Source: Brasilonema sp. CT11 (GTDB lineage: Bacteria > Cyanobacteriota > Cyanobacteriia > Cyanobacteriales > Nostocaceae). Taken from it: a stretch of 50,560 nt of DNA. Numbering within the stretch: position 1 is the stretch's first letter; every line of letters begins with the position of its first letter. The position numbers were made by a program, and so were the translations under genes. The stretch covers positions 1-50,560 of the forward strand of contig NZ_JABXYX010000052.1 of assembly GCF_017982655.1 (NCBI RefSeq), written 5' to 3'. Under the pieces are notes generated by a model. The model saw only the letters and a program-made list of their open reading frames with translations. It was not told the DNA's origin and did no database searches. Positions 8,175-16,802 of the stretch are shown piece by piece.

Positions 8175-8813
8175 TCAATGAGCAGCGATTGCTACATCAT
8201 CATGTGATTTTAAAGCAGTAGACAACCTACAGGAGCTTTCCGCCCAGTTCCCCAAATGTTCAAAGCCGAACTTCAACAATTTATCACTGCCGAAAGCAAC
8301 AGCACCTGTACCACCCACAAGAAGTGCGCCCATAACAAGTGGACCTCCAACTGCTGATGTGACAACTGCAGTTGCGGCTGCTCCGGTAACGCTACTACCC
8401 ATCATTCCAGCTAGTGCAGTTATTAGACCGCCTAATCCCAACTGAGAAACGGCTGATGCGGTTCCGGCATAACCAGCCAACGCCCCCGCACCTGCGGTAG
8501 AAGCAGATGCAACCGCCTTAGTAATTGTGAAGGTTGAGATTGCTCCTTTCTCAATCGCTTCCCAAGTCGAATTATCAGTGCCCGTTAACTTATCGGAGTA
8601 AGCCCTACAAATCGTTTCCGGCGTTATTTCCAGAAAGTTTTTTGCATCTTTAACAAGTTGCTTATTGAATAGGAGTTTCTCAATATACTTTGGCGATATA
8701 AAGTCCAAAGGAGTAGAAGCAAATGCAGGTGCTGCTGAAGTAAAGCTCAGATGAAGTGTGATTATCAGAGCAATCAGGAATACAGATAAGATTCTTTTTA
8801 ACCAATTAAACAT
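8175..8813 (-). CDS. Exported protein with Gly/Ala-rich membrane-like region, function unknown
   Basis: 212 residues. A Sec signal (KRILSVFLIALIITLHLSFTSAAPAFAS) is followed by a charged segment (DFISPKYIEKLLFNKQLVKDAKNFLEI). Next is a long Ala/Gly-rich hydrophobic block, about residues 97-175 (VASASTAGAGALAGYAGTAS, GLGGLITALAGMMGSS, GGPLVMGALLVGGTGAVAFG), resembling glycine-zipper membrane-inserting proteins. Two Cys lie outside the block (ETICRAY, ESSCRLS). The tail is hydrophilic. I do not recognise the family. It is convergent with ilvB. Confidence 0.6.
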   Translation of the reverse strand: MFNWLKRILSVFLIALIITLHLSFTSAAPAFASTPLDFISPKYIEKLLFNKQLVKDAKNFLEITPETICRAYSDKLTGTDNSTWEAIEKGAISTFTITKAVASASTAGAGALAGYAGTASAVSQLGLGGLITALAGMMGSSVTGAAATAVVTSAVGGPLVMGALLVGGTGAVAFGSDKLLKFGFEHLGNWAESSCRLSTALKSHDDVAIAAH

Positions 8814-8860
8814 AGTTCATTACACTTTGAGTAAGATCGATAACCTTCGTACAGTACCCA

Positions 8861-8979
8861 TACAGCGGTTTTCATATGAATAGACCACAAATCGTAGGGT
8901 GGGCATTGCTCACAAAAGCCTACGTGATAGATATTTGAGATATTGATGAGCAATGCCCACCTTACAGAAAACCGCTGTA
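8861..8979. repeat. 119-bp palindromic element (MITE-like)
   Basis: The outer arms TACAGCGGTTTTC (8861-8873) and GAAAACCGCTGTA (8967-8979) are exact inverted copies. The inner arms GTAGGGTGGGCATTGCTCA and TGAGCAATGCCCACCTTAC also pair. A half copy (tacagcggttttc...aaggtgggcaatgctcaccctt) occurs at 9321-9358. No transposase is present; it looks like a non-autonomous mobile hairpin. Confidence 0.7.
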
Positions 8980-9320
8980 AATGGGGATCGTAAATATTGA
9001 GGGTTGACGTTGAGTTTCCTTGCGTCAAACTGACACTTTCTACCTTGCGGGAAGCTGCCCAGAGGGCGTCTAGAACCGGGGGAACGGAACCCTGCGCAGA
9101 AGTGTCCTCCCTAACCTACGATTAATTTTTACTGTTTAATCGGTTACCTCGGCAGTTATTGTCTCTGACGTAAAGTATGTGCGTTTTGTTGCCAAAATGC
9201 CTAGCAATTTGTTGCGTATGAGATCAAATACATTTAATGTAGAGCACGTAAATGTAATGTCTCTACAACATAGGTGGGTATTAACAGCGGATTTAGTATT
9301 ACAACTGAGGATTCATCACT

Positions 9321-9358
9321 TACAGCGGTTTTCTCTAAGGTGGGCAATGCTCACCCTT
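9321..9358. repeat. Partial copy of the 8861-8979 palindromic element
   Basis: TACAGCGGTTTTCTCTAAGG followed by TGGGCAATGCTCACCCTT: one outer arm fused to a GTAGGGTGGGC-type core. Confidence 0.6.
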
Positions 9359-9574
9359 GTATCTTTTTGACATTCAGTAGAATTTTACCTAAGGGGCGAT
9401 CGCCTACTTAGGATTATTTAGTGTTGCGTTGAGGCGGTTTAAAGCGGCTAATTAATATCGCCTGTACTTGAACGAAAAGACCGGTATTTGATCAGGTAAA
9501 ACTACTGAGTTTCCATTCCTGAGTTGTGAGTCTCTACGTCTTACAACTCAGGACTGATGACTTAGGACTCAGGA

Positions 9575-10225
9575 CTAATTAGAAACCGGCACATTTTTAA
9601 ATGCCGCAGTATCTGGAACAAAAACGTCTATGCTGTTAACACCCTCAGGAATTCTTAACCAGACATAAGCATCAGCTGAAGCTTGAGCACGCAAAGAAGA
9701 TAGATCAACACTACCCGTTGAGCGTTTGACGTCAACTCCTTTATAAGTCTCGCTTGTATCAGGATTACGTGCTGTTGTGGTGTAGACTCCTACAGATTCA
9801 CCAGGATTAATTCCATCTGTAGCAAGGCGACGGATACGCATCTGCAGATTCACGACATCACGGTTTCTTGTTTCTGGATCTTTAATCCGGTTAAGCGATA
9901 GTAACTCTACTTCTGCTTTCCTTCCAAAAGAAGGTTGTACAAATTCACCAGGTTTAATAGCACTACCAGTGGAGGCTGTTGATTGTGCTGTTGTGGTTGA
10001 AGATGAAGACGCAGGCGCTTCTGGTGACTTAGATGTGGTGTTGCCAGGAGTAGTACTGGTTTCTGAACTGGAAGTTTTTTGGGTAGAAGTGGTGGCGTTC
10101 CTATTACCAGCACTTGCAACATTCAACGTCTGTTGTAGGGTGAAAACTTGGTAAGCGGTATAGCCACTGCATAATAAAGCCAAAGTCGAGAGTAAGACAG
10201 CGACACTAGATAAGAATGTACTCAC
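9575..10225 (-). CDS. Membrane-anchored protein with Ser/Thr-rich linker, DUF4352-like domain
   Basis: 216 residues. A single N-terminal transmembrane helix (FLSSVAVLLSTLALLCSGYTAYQVF) is followed by a disordered Ser/Thr/Ala-rich linker at about residues 38-90 (TTSTQKTSSSETSTT, SSSSTTTAQSTAS). A C-terminal beta-rich domain follows (KAEVELLSLNRIKDPETRNRDVVNLQMRIRRL ... AYVWLRIPEGVNSIDVFVPDTAAF). The plan (anchor, linker, extracytoplasmic beta sandwich) resembles DUF4352/Telobox-type exported proteins. Function unknown. The stop lies within heptamer repeats, and the gene is separated from the MOSC gene by about 100 bp. Confidence 0.65.
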   Translation of the reverse strand: MSTFLSSVAVLLSTLALLCSGYTAYQVFTLQQTLNVASAGNRNATTSTQKTSSSETSTTPGNTTSKSPEAPASSSSTTTAQSTASTGSAIKPGEFVQPSFGRKAEVELLSLNRIKDPETRNRDVVNLQMRIRRLATDGINPGESVGVYTTTARNPDTSETYKGVDVKRSTGSVDLSSLRAQASADAYVWLRIPEGVNSIDVFVPDTAAFKNVPVSN

Positions 10226-10329
10226 ACCAGAACCTCTATTTTGTATCTCTACATATACAAGTTTGTCAATCTATCGATTTTGTCATGCTGTGAGTAAATT
10301 TGGGTAATGAGTTGCTAATCTTTAAAAAT

Positions 10330-11136
10330 TTAGCTTAAGTGGCTTTGGCTGACACTCAGAATTTTGACCTCATCTCCTTGATGTAATATTTTTCCTGCTT
10401 CTGATGCAGGTATATTTGTATTCACGCTTAACTTGTAGAAATGATTGAAACGGGTTGACGTTGTCCAAGATGGTAGAGAATCCTTGCGCTTAGCCACAAA
10501 CACCTTCTGAAAATGAGTTGTCACCTTTCCTGTTTGAGAATCTCGTGAGGGAACGATGCAACGCTGACAAGGATTCACTCCTTCAAACAAGACTTCTCCC
10601 ACTTGAAAGTGAACATACTTTCCTGCTTCAGTAAATAATTGATCTTCCCAAAACGCTGGAACTCCACCAATTTCTATATTCGCTCGCATACGGAGTCGCA
10701 TTTCATCAACACTCATATTAGGAAACCAGGAAGCGACTTCTTCAAGTGTGGCTGTACTAACCACGGTGGGTCCTTTAGCATTAAGATCGTCTGGAAAACC
10801 AGTTATTGTGTTTTGGATTAACTTAACTGGAAAACCAAAGTAATCACTTAACCAGGCTTCTAGAGAGGGTTGCTCATCATCAAGGTGAAAAATAGCTTTT
10901 TCGTCAGTTCCCTGAATGTGTAGGGAGAGTGTTTTTAAGTTAGGATCAAACGTTGATCGCAGCAAGTGAATCTTGGCATTGCGCTTTGCATTGACAAAAT
11001 GACCTTGTTCATCAAATAAGGCAAACTCTCTGTCATGCTCAAGTGCGCCACTCTCAAGAATTCTTGCTTGATTTAGATCAATCTTGTCGAGAGATTTAAT
11101 TGGGTAAATAGAAATCGCTTCGAGGTAAGGTGACAT
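10330..11136 (-). CDS. MOSC domain protein (N-terminal beta-barrel plus MOSC)
   Basis: 268 residues from ATG 11136; an in-frame TTG at 11178 would add 14 residues and is less likely. The N-terminal MOSC_N domain starts ISIYPIKSLDKIDLNQARI and includes DREFALFDEQGHFVNAKRNAKIHLLR. The MOSC domain contains MRLRMRANIEIGG, FTEAGKYVHFQVGEVLFEGVNPCQRCIVPSRDSQTG, with the conserved Cys in NPCQRC. Family members carry sulfur to molybdenum cofactor or act as Moco-dependent mARC-type reductases. The exact reaction here is unknown. It follows the nuclease gene on the same strand with a 45-bp gap and may be cotranscribed. Confidence 0.85.
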   Translation of the reverse strand: MSPYLEAISIYPIKSLDKIDLNQARILESGALEHDREFALFDEQGHFVNAKRNAKIHLLRSTFDPNLKTLSLHIQGTDEKAIFHLDDEQPSLEAWLSDYFGFPVKLIQNTITGFPDDLNAKGPTVVSTATLEEVASWFPNMSVDEMRLRMRANIEIGGVPAFWEDQLFTEAGKYVHFQVGEVLFEGVNPCQRCIVPSRDSQTGKVTTHFQKVFVAKRKDSLPSWTTSTRFNHFYKLSVNTNIPASEAGKILHQGDEVKILSVSQSHLS

Positions 11137-11181
11137 AATAAAATTGCTTTCACGAGGCTTGCAAAACTCGCTACTCAAATT

Positions 11182-11736
11182 TTAAATGTTCTTGTATAAA
11201 CTCCTGTATTCCCAAGGCTTGACAAATTTCGCATCACTCCAGACTCCTCGCCGACTATTTTGCGCCTGAAGTTCAGCTTGTTCAATGATATTTCTGCTGG
11301 GACACTTGTTTAAATAAGGACGGAAAACAAGCGCTAATCCCTCTCGTACTAATACTTCTTGGATAAAAGTCCCATTGGGCAAACGAATTTCAGCTACTTT
11401 GCGTCCGTACCTGTCGCTATCGGTGATATTTAGTTTGACGCGATCGCCTCCTTGATTCACCAGTTGCTGCACTCGTTCTTGCGCCTTTGCTCCCCAATCA
11501 AATTGATTACGAAGAACAGAACTTTTACTTTGCTTTTCTTTCTTAGAGTGCGGGATTTCCGGTGCATCCACACATGCAAACCGCACACTGATTTTGCTCC
11601 CCTTGGCGTCTTTCACCGCGATAGTATCGCCATCACTGACTTTTTGCACTAAGTCACCAGAGGGAAAAATGCGATCACAGCTCATCAAACCAAAAATGAG
11701 GGTAGCTGCACAAAGCCAAATCAACGCCTGTTTCAT
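11182..11736 (-). CDS. Thermonuclease-like (SNase) lipoprotein
   Basis: 184 residues. A lipoprotein signal with lipobox LMSC (lipidated Cys near residue 20) places it on the outer face of a membrane. The staphylococcal-nuclease fold has the Ca-binding and catalytic set in order: VSDGDT (Asp), VRFACVDAPE (Arg, Asp, Glu) and DRYGRKVAEI (Arg). It therefore appears intact as a Ca-dependent DNA/RNA endonuclease. The C-terminal ENS-like AQNSRRGVWSD is also typical. Located upstream of the MOSC gene in the same orientation. Confidence 0.88.
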   Translation of the reverse strand: MKQALIWLCAATLIFGLMSCDRIFPSGDLVQKVSDGDTIAVKDAKGSKISVRFACVDAPEIPHSKKEKQSKSSVLRNQFDWGAKAQERVQQLVNQGGDRVKLNITDSDRYGRKVAEIRLPNGTFIQEVLVREGLALVFRPYLNKCPSRNIIEQAELQAQNSRRGVWSDAKFVKPWEYRSLYKNI

Positions 11737-12130
11737 TTGTCTGACAATATATTTCCTATAAAATCATATATCTTCTGTTGTATGACTGTTTTTCACTTTT
11801 TATAACTCTCAAAGTCTAAGTTCTTATATACCAATCCTATTTGATTTGTGTGAAAGTGTCTGCGCGTAGCGCAGAAATCGCGCGTGCTCAAATTCCCGAC
11901 TTCTTTAAGAAGTCGGGAATTTTGTTATTCACGTATACGCAAAGCGGACGCCTGACTCTTTAAGAGTTATCAGTTATCATTTCATAGCAAAGGGATCTAA
12001 ATCCCCCACCAGCCCGCCTGTTTACTGTTCACCCTTCGGGGAGAACCTTCGGTTCCGCTGCGCTAACGCCAGATGCCTACGGAGGGAAACTCTCCTGCAG
12101 CACTGGACTCACTGTTCACTGGTGAGAGTC
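11737..12130. other. Intergenic region with repeats, no gene
   Basis: Between a divergent nuclease promoter and the GH57 3' end. It contains GC-rich dispersed repeat sequence (tctgcgcgtagcgcagaaatcgcgcg near 11859, ggggagaaccttcggttccg near 12037) and the hairpin at 11891-11924. Confidence 0.55.
11891..11924. terminator. Palindromic hairpin with T-run (dispersed repeat)
   Basis: AATTCCCGACTTCTT (11891-11905) and AAGAAGTCGGGAATT (11907-11921) are inverted copies, followed by TTTG and TTATTCACGT. A related copy in the opposite orientation lies at 45402-45434, so this is a repeat family as well as a possible terminator. Confidence 0.55.
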
Positions 12131-14839
12131 TTAGCCCAACTGACTTAACCAAGTACTCACTTCTACCCCTAATTTTTGCCCCAGCTTCAACAACTGACGG
12201 TACTGAGCGCTATCCTGACTTTGAGCAGTTTTAGCCATAAACAGTGGCACAATCTGACTGTGCAAACAACTGAAGTATAGTTCTTGAGAGCGCTCAAGAG
12301 AGATACCAAGATTTAACTGATTTGCCACATCAATTAATCGTTCTAGCCGTTGCAAATCTGCATCAAAAGCCCCGCTGGGATCGTGCAAGAATTGCCACAG
12401 AGAACGCAATATTAACTGCTCTAATATCTGCTTACCTTCGCGAATATTTAGATGACAATGCAGGTGCTTGGCTTCTGTGGCGATCGCCTCTAACTCGACA
12501 ATGTGATTCCAACTTGATTGCGGTTCAGCAATGTCTTGCTCAAGTAAGCGTAAATTTATCATACACCGAGATCCCAAAGCAATTTCTGCTGCAACCTGCA
12601 ACTCTCGCGGTGCTGGGACTTCATCACGGTGATACGCCATCAATACACCATAATTATCACGATATGCTTGAGTATAAAGTTGGTCTAATCGTGACAAAGT
12701 TTCTTGACTCAACAAATGCATGAGTCGATGGCGTTCTTCTGCGAATAGATTCCGCAAGTTGAAAGATTCTTCACCAAACAACTGAGTCATGGCTCGTATC
12801 GTGTGAGCCGCACTAGCCTCTTGAAGTGCCCCAAACAGCTTTTCTTTTAACTCAGTGTAAGCCAGTCGTCCCTCGAAGGGTTGAATGCAACAATGGAAAT
12901 CCCAACCACCAAGATGCAGAACTGCAAACACTAAATGCTCGCTTTCCCAGGTAATCTCTGAGACGAGGTTCAAATTTCCCACAGCCAGAGTCAATGATCC
13001 CATCCGTTGCAATTGGTAATCGAGTTCGTTGGCGGTGTAGCAATAAACCCGCTTTTTATGTAGATGAGAATGCTTGCTGGAACCATGATGTCCATTTTGT
13101 GAAGACGCTGTATGCGACGTCTCTACAGGTTTGTGGTTGGTAAAGAGTGAGGTTATGGCGTATTGGGCAGCAACTTGTTTAAAGCCGACTTGAGCCGTTA
13201 GCACCAACTGGCGATAAACTTCACCACCATGTTTGAACGAATCAACATTGCTGGGTGCTTGGTTTAGGCGTTTGAGGAAGCCTTTTTCCAACTGTACGCC
13301 AGAGACATCCCCTGCTAGTTCCAAAGCACGCGCCGCGTAACGCAGAATTTGCGTTCCTTCTGGACGCGAAAGTTCTTCAAAAAACCACCCACAACTGGTG
13401 AACATCAGCAAAGCATGACGTTGCATTTCCAATAGGCGCAGGGCGTCTACTTGTTCACTGGCTGTGAGTTTACGAGTTTGGTGACGCAACAGGAAGCGAC
13501 TCACGTTTTCTGGAGAGCGATCGCGTATGACTTGGATATATTCATCTCGTGCCTGCCAGGGATCAACGAAAAAGTGTCTGCCATGCTCTTCATACACCAC
13601 AACGAGGCGATCCCGCAGCCAATTCAACGCATCCCGTAAAGGGCGACGCCATTTTTGGTGCCATGTGCCGCCACCACCGCAACCACAATCATCTTGCCAT
13701 CTATCAACGCCGTGAGCGCAACTCCATGCTGTGACTGACTTAATTTCCACTTCCCATGTGGGAGTATTTAAGCTGAGGTAGTGGGCAAAGTTGCTGACTG
13801 TCCAACCCCAATCGGGAAACTCTTTTTTAAAGGCGTAGGCTAATGTTTTTTCAGTTCCTGCCTTGTGATGTCCAAAGGTTTCCCCATCTGTGGCGACAGA
13901 AATTAACTGTGCAGGACGATGATCCCCGCGCACAGCTGAACCAATGCGTCCAGCTAAATGATTGGAATTGAACAGGACATCACTAAAGCCCATATCCCGC
14001 GAGATGGGACCATCGTAGAAGAAGATGTCGATGTAGGGGCGGGATTGAACAGATGAGTTATCTGATCCTGCCTCTACTTCTAATTCCTCAGTCTCTTTCA
14101 AAAAGCAACGATAGGGGCGTGTGGGATCAATCTGACTCCCACCAACTTCGTACCATTCAGGGTTGGGATTATCCTGGGTGGGCAAAAGACGACAACGTTG
14201 TGCTTGTGATGGTGCAAGCACAATAAAGCGAATCCCCTCATCAACTAAAGCTTTCAACGTGGCGTAGTCTACAGCAGTCTCTGCCAGCCACATTCCTTCG
14301 GGATCACGTCCAAAGCGGGAGCGGAAGTCTTCTTTGCCCCAGCGAATCTGGGTGTATTTATCACGCTCATTTGCCAATGGCATGATGATGTGGTTATATA
14401 CTTGCGCGATCGCATTGCCATGTCCGTTTAGGCGATAGCAACTTTTAGCGTCTGCTTCCAAAATTCGCTGATAAACCTCTACATCGTGGCGTTCTAGCCA
14501 CGACATCAGCGTTGGTCCTATATTAAAGCTCAAATACTCATAATTATTTACGATCCCCACCACTTCGCCGCGCTCATTGAACACTTTGGCAAAGGCATTG
14601 GGGCGATAACATTCATGGTGAATTCGTTCGTTCCAATCATGGAAAGGCGCTGCACCAGATTGGCGTTCAATCGCGTCTATATAAGGGTTTTCGCGTGGTG
14701 GTTGATAAAAATGGCCATGAACGGTGACGTAAACACCTGTAGCCTGTCTCAGGGGATCGGGCATTTGGGTGTTTTTGATATTTTCAGGTGGCGTCAAGTT
14801 TAAACCAGTACTAGCTGGTAGTTCAGCAGCAGAAGTCAT
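12131..14839 (-). CDS. Glycoside hydrolase family 57 / DUF3536 protein
   Basis: About 902 residues from ATG 14839 (an upstream in-frame start would add 28 poorly conserved residues). The N-terminal GH57 barrel has YVTVHGHFYQPPRENPY (region I HxHxxQP-like), WNERIHHECYRPNAFAKV, EGMWLAETAVDYATLKALVDEGIRFIVLAPSQA (WLAE carries the presumed nucleophile) and SVATDGETFGHH (region with the presumed acid). The C-terminal half is DUF3536-like and largely helical, with a His-rich loop (SSQNGHHGSSKHSHLHKK). GH57 enzymes act on alpha-1,4/1,6-glucans; the exact activity (amylase, branching or 4-alpha-glucanotransferase) is open. Nearby sucrose synthase fits a sucrose-to-glycogen theme, by inference only. 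Confidence 0.88.
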   Translation of the reverse strand: MTSAAELPASTGLNLTPPENIKNTQMPDPLRQATGVYVTVHGHFYQPPRENPYIDAIERQSGAAPFHDWNERIHHECYRPNAFAKVFNERGEVVGIVNNYEYLSFNIGPTLMSWLERHDVEVYQRILEADAKSCYRLNGHGNAIAQVYNHIIMPLANERDKYTQIRWGKEDFRSRFGRDPEGMWLAETAVDYATLKALVDEGIRFIVLAPSQAQRCRLLPTQDNPNPEWYEVGGSQIDPTRPYRCFLKETEELEVEAGSDNSSVQSRPYIDIFFYDGPISRDMGFSDVLFNSNHLAGRIGSAVRGDHRPAQLISVATDGETFGHHKAGTEKTLAYAFKKEFPDWGWTVSNFAHYLSLNTPTWEVEIKSVTAWSCAHGVDRWQDDCGCGGGGTWHQKWRRPLRDALNWLRDRLVVVYEEHGRHFFVDPWQARDEYIQVIRDRSPENVSRFLLRHQTRKLTASEQVDALRLLEMQRHALLMFTSCGWFFEELSRPEGTQILRYAARALELAGDVSGVQLEKGFLKRLNQAPSNVDSFKHGGEVYRQLVLTAQVGFKQVAAQYAITSLFTNHKPVETSHTASSQNGHHGSSKHSHLHKKRVYCYTANELDYQLQRMGSLTLAVGNLNLVSEITWESEHLVFAVLHLGGWDFHCCIQPFEGRLAYTELKEKLFGALQEASAAHTIRAMTQLFGEESFNLRNLFAEERHRLMHLLSQETLSRLDQLYTQAYRDNYGVLMAYHRDEVPAPRELQVAAEIALGSRCMINLRLLEQDIAEPQSSWNHIVELEAIATEAKHLHCHLNIREGKQILEQLILRSLWQFLHDPSGAFDADLQRLERLIDVANQLNLGISLERSQELYFSCLHSQIVPLFMAKTAQSQDSAQYRQLLKLGQKLGVEVSTWLSQLG

Positions 14840-14916
14840 GAAGTTATTCCAAAAAATAAACAGTCCTTGCAGTTGCTTTCTTTGATAATGCTGATAAACC
14901 TTCCTACAGCGGCATT

Positions 14917-15048
14917 TCAACAACAGTTAGTTTCAACAGCAACTATGATATCAAACCAAATTCCGAGGTAGTGGTGTTCGTGTTGGGGGTAATCTGCATT
15001 ATCAAGCAGCGCTTTGCCCGATGCAATCAACCTATTGACATAAGCCAT
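14917..15048 (-). CDS. Possible 43-residue small protein upstream of GH57 gene
   Basis: ATG 15048 to TGA 14917 encodes a segment beginning MAYVNRLIASGKALLDNAD and including HEHHYLGIWFDIIVAVETN. The frame is open for about a dozen further codons upstream. The composition is protein-like, unlike most short frames here. No good ribosome site is seen, so it may be a gene fragment. Confidence 0.25.
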   Translation of the reverse strand: MAYVNRLIASGKALLDNADYPQHEHHYLGIWFDIIVAVETNCC

Positions 15049-15409
15049 GTTAGCAGGCTTCGTCGTTGGTACTGTTAAAAATTTAATTGTCTTTTAATAT
15101 ATTAAACCCCATCCTTGGTGTAAAATCTGAAGTTTATTGGAAACTTTTGCAACGAAACATTTCAAATTGTACTTATATCGCAATCTTATTTTACAAATCT
15201 CTGTCGAGAAAGCAAATAGTTAAATCTAAGAACTCCTTAATTAGAGGACTGGGGGTATCCTAGAGTTTGATCTATGGGAGTGCTCGGTGTTGTAGTGTAA
15301 TATATTCAAAACTCAGGATTCTGTTGTACAGAAAACTCATTGCTCAGGACTCGCAGAGGAGTTCTAAGCTTACACATCTGTTTCTAATACTTTCACCTTA
15401 AAATGACAA
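15049..15409. other. Intergenic region upstream of the Ca2+/H+ antiporter
   Basis: AT-rich divergent region with no gene recognised. Two CTCAGGA(T/C)T heptamer-like units occur near 15310-15350. Promoter boxes cannot be assigned reliably. Confidence 0.5.
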
Positions 15410-16501
15410 ATGTCAGGTAAAAACATTGTATTTTTGGTTTTGTTACTGTTTATTCCGGTTTCCATAGCGGCTCATTACTTAGAGTGGGGAGAGTTAGCAG
15501 TTTTCATCACAGCTGGTTTAGCTATTTTGCCCTTAGCAGGTTGGATGGGGACAGCCACAGAAGAAGTGGCTGTCGTGGTTGGTCCAACAGTAGGGGGGTT
15601 GCTAAACGCCACCTTTGGTAACGCCACAGAACTGATTATTGCCTTAGTTGCCCTAAACGCCGGACTGGTTAATGTCGTCAAAGCCAGTATCACGGGATCA
15701 ATCATCGGTAACTTACTGCTGGTGATGGGTCTTTCCATGTTTTTGGGTGGAGTGCGCTACAAAGAACAGACGTTTCAGCCAGTTGTAGCGCGAGTCAACG
15801 CTTCTTCTATGAATTTGGCGGTCATTGCGATTCTACTGCCCACAGCGATGAAATTTAGCTCTCAAGTAATTGAGGAAAAAACTCTGCAAAATCTGTCCCT
15901 TGCGGTTGCTGTGGTACTCATTATCGTCTATGCCCTAACTTTGTTATTTTCCATGAAAACCCACACTTATCTTTACGATGTGGGTATGGCAGAAACAGAC
16001 GAAGAGGAAACACATCTCAAGAAACCAAATATTTGGTTGTGGACTGGGGTTTTACTAGTATGTACCCTCTTAGTTGCATTGGAATCAGAATTGCTAGTTG
16101 ATTCTTTAGAAGTAGCTACATCACAGTTAGGTTTGACAGCACTTTTTACAGGGGTAATCGTCGTACCTATTATTGGCAACGCTGCTGAACACGCAACAGC
16201 TGTGACAGTAGCTATGAAAAATAAAATGGATCTTTCTGTTTCTGTGGCGGTGGGATCAAGTATGCAGATTGCCCTGTTTGTTGCTCCCTTTTTAGTTTTA
16301 GCAGGGTGGGTACTTGGTCAACCGATGGATTTAAATTTTAATCTTTTTGAATTAGTAGCTGTGGTTGTAGCGGTGTTCATTGCAAATAGCATCAGTTCCG
16401 ACGGTAAGTCAAATTGGTTAGAAGGTGTACTACTCTTAGCCGCGTATGCAGTGTTGGGGTTTGCTTTCTACTTCCTTCCGTTTGTTGATGGTATGGCTTG
16501 A
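15410..16501 (+). CDS. cax: Ca2+/H+ (cation/proton) antiporter, CAX family
   Basis: 363 residues with about eleven hydrophobic segments in two homologous halves. Each half carries the CAX alpha-repeat: PTVGGLLNATFGNATELIIALVAL (c-1) and VVPIIGNAAEHATAVTVAM (c-2), with GNATE and GNAAEH supplying the acidic ion-binding residues. An acidic loop, ETDEEETHLKK, separates the halves, as in VCX1/CAX proteins. It should export Ca2+ or another divalent cation from the cytoplasm in exchange for protons. Length is normal for the family. A hairpin at 16531-16564 follows the stop. No strong ribosome site precedes the ATG. Confidence 0.93.
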   Translation: MSGKNIVFLVLLLFIPVSIAAHYLEWGELAVFITAGLAILPLAGWMGTATEEVAVVVGPTVGGLLNATFGNATELIIALVALNAGLVNVVKASITGSIIGNLLLVMGLSMFLGGVRYKEQTFQPVVARVNASSMNLAVIAILLPTAMKFSSQVIEEKTLQNLSLAVAVVLIIVYALTLLFSMKTHTYLYDVGMAETDEEETHLKKPNIWLWTGVLLVCTLLVALESELLVDSLEVATSQLGLTALFTGVIVVPIIGNAAEHATAVTVAMKNKMDLSVSVAVGSSMQIALFVAPFLVLAGWVLGQPMDLNFNLFELVAVVVAVFIANSISSDGKSNWLEGVLLLAAYAVLGFAFYFLPFVDGMA

Positions 16502-16530
16502 GAATAGCTTAGCTGCAATATATAGATGAT

Positions 16531-16564
16531 CCCCTGAACCACCCTTAGTAGGATAGGTCAGGGG
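16531..16564 (+). terminator. Hairpin downstream of cax
   Basis: CCCCTGA (16531-16537) pairs with TCAGGGG (16558-16564). It lies 30 bp after the cax stop and is followed shortly by TATTTTT (about 16573-16579). Plausible factor-independent terminator. Confidence 0.5.
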
Positions 16565-16802
16565 CTTCGCTCTATTTTTCGCCACTTCCTCATGTTTTTC
16601 AATTAAAATTAGCAAAAAAATGCGGAAACAAAGTTCCTGAATATGAATAATATCCATAGAATAATACTGAGTAACTCATGCCGACTGCTGTCCTAGGTAC
16701 GCATTACCAAGAAGCGAAAACCACTTCTTCTGAATGAGTGATTTCTTTGGCAGTCTAAATACGGTTGAAACTTATGAAAAATAGTTTTATAAATTAATTT
16801 AT

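Larger units (their letters stand above)
8814..9574. other. Repeat-rich intergenic region
   Basis: 761 bp with no supported gene; open frames here run through repeats. It contains the 119-bp palindromic element at 8861-8979, a GC-rich repeat patch about 9040-9110 (gcgggaagctgcccagagggcgtc), a partial second copy of the palindromic element at 9321-9358, a HIP1 site near 9396, and heptamer-like CTCAGGACT repeats at about 9515-9580. Confidence 0.6.

Noticed and set aside
9179-9370. 63-codon + strand frame
   Set aside because: Its second half is the palindromic repeat copy at 9321-9358; there is no ribosome site.
12322-12723. 133-codon + strand frame
   Set aside because: Antisense to the GH57/DUF3536 gene, whose conserved motifs span the region.
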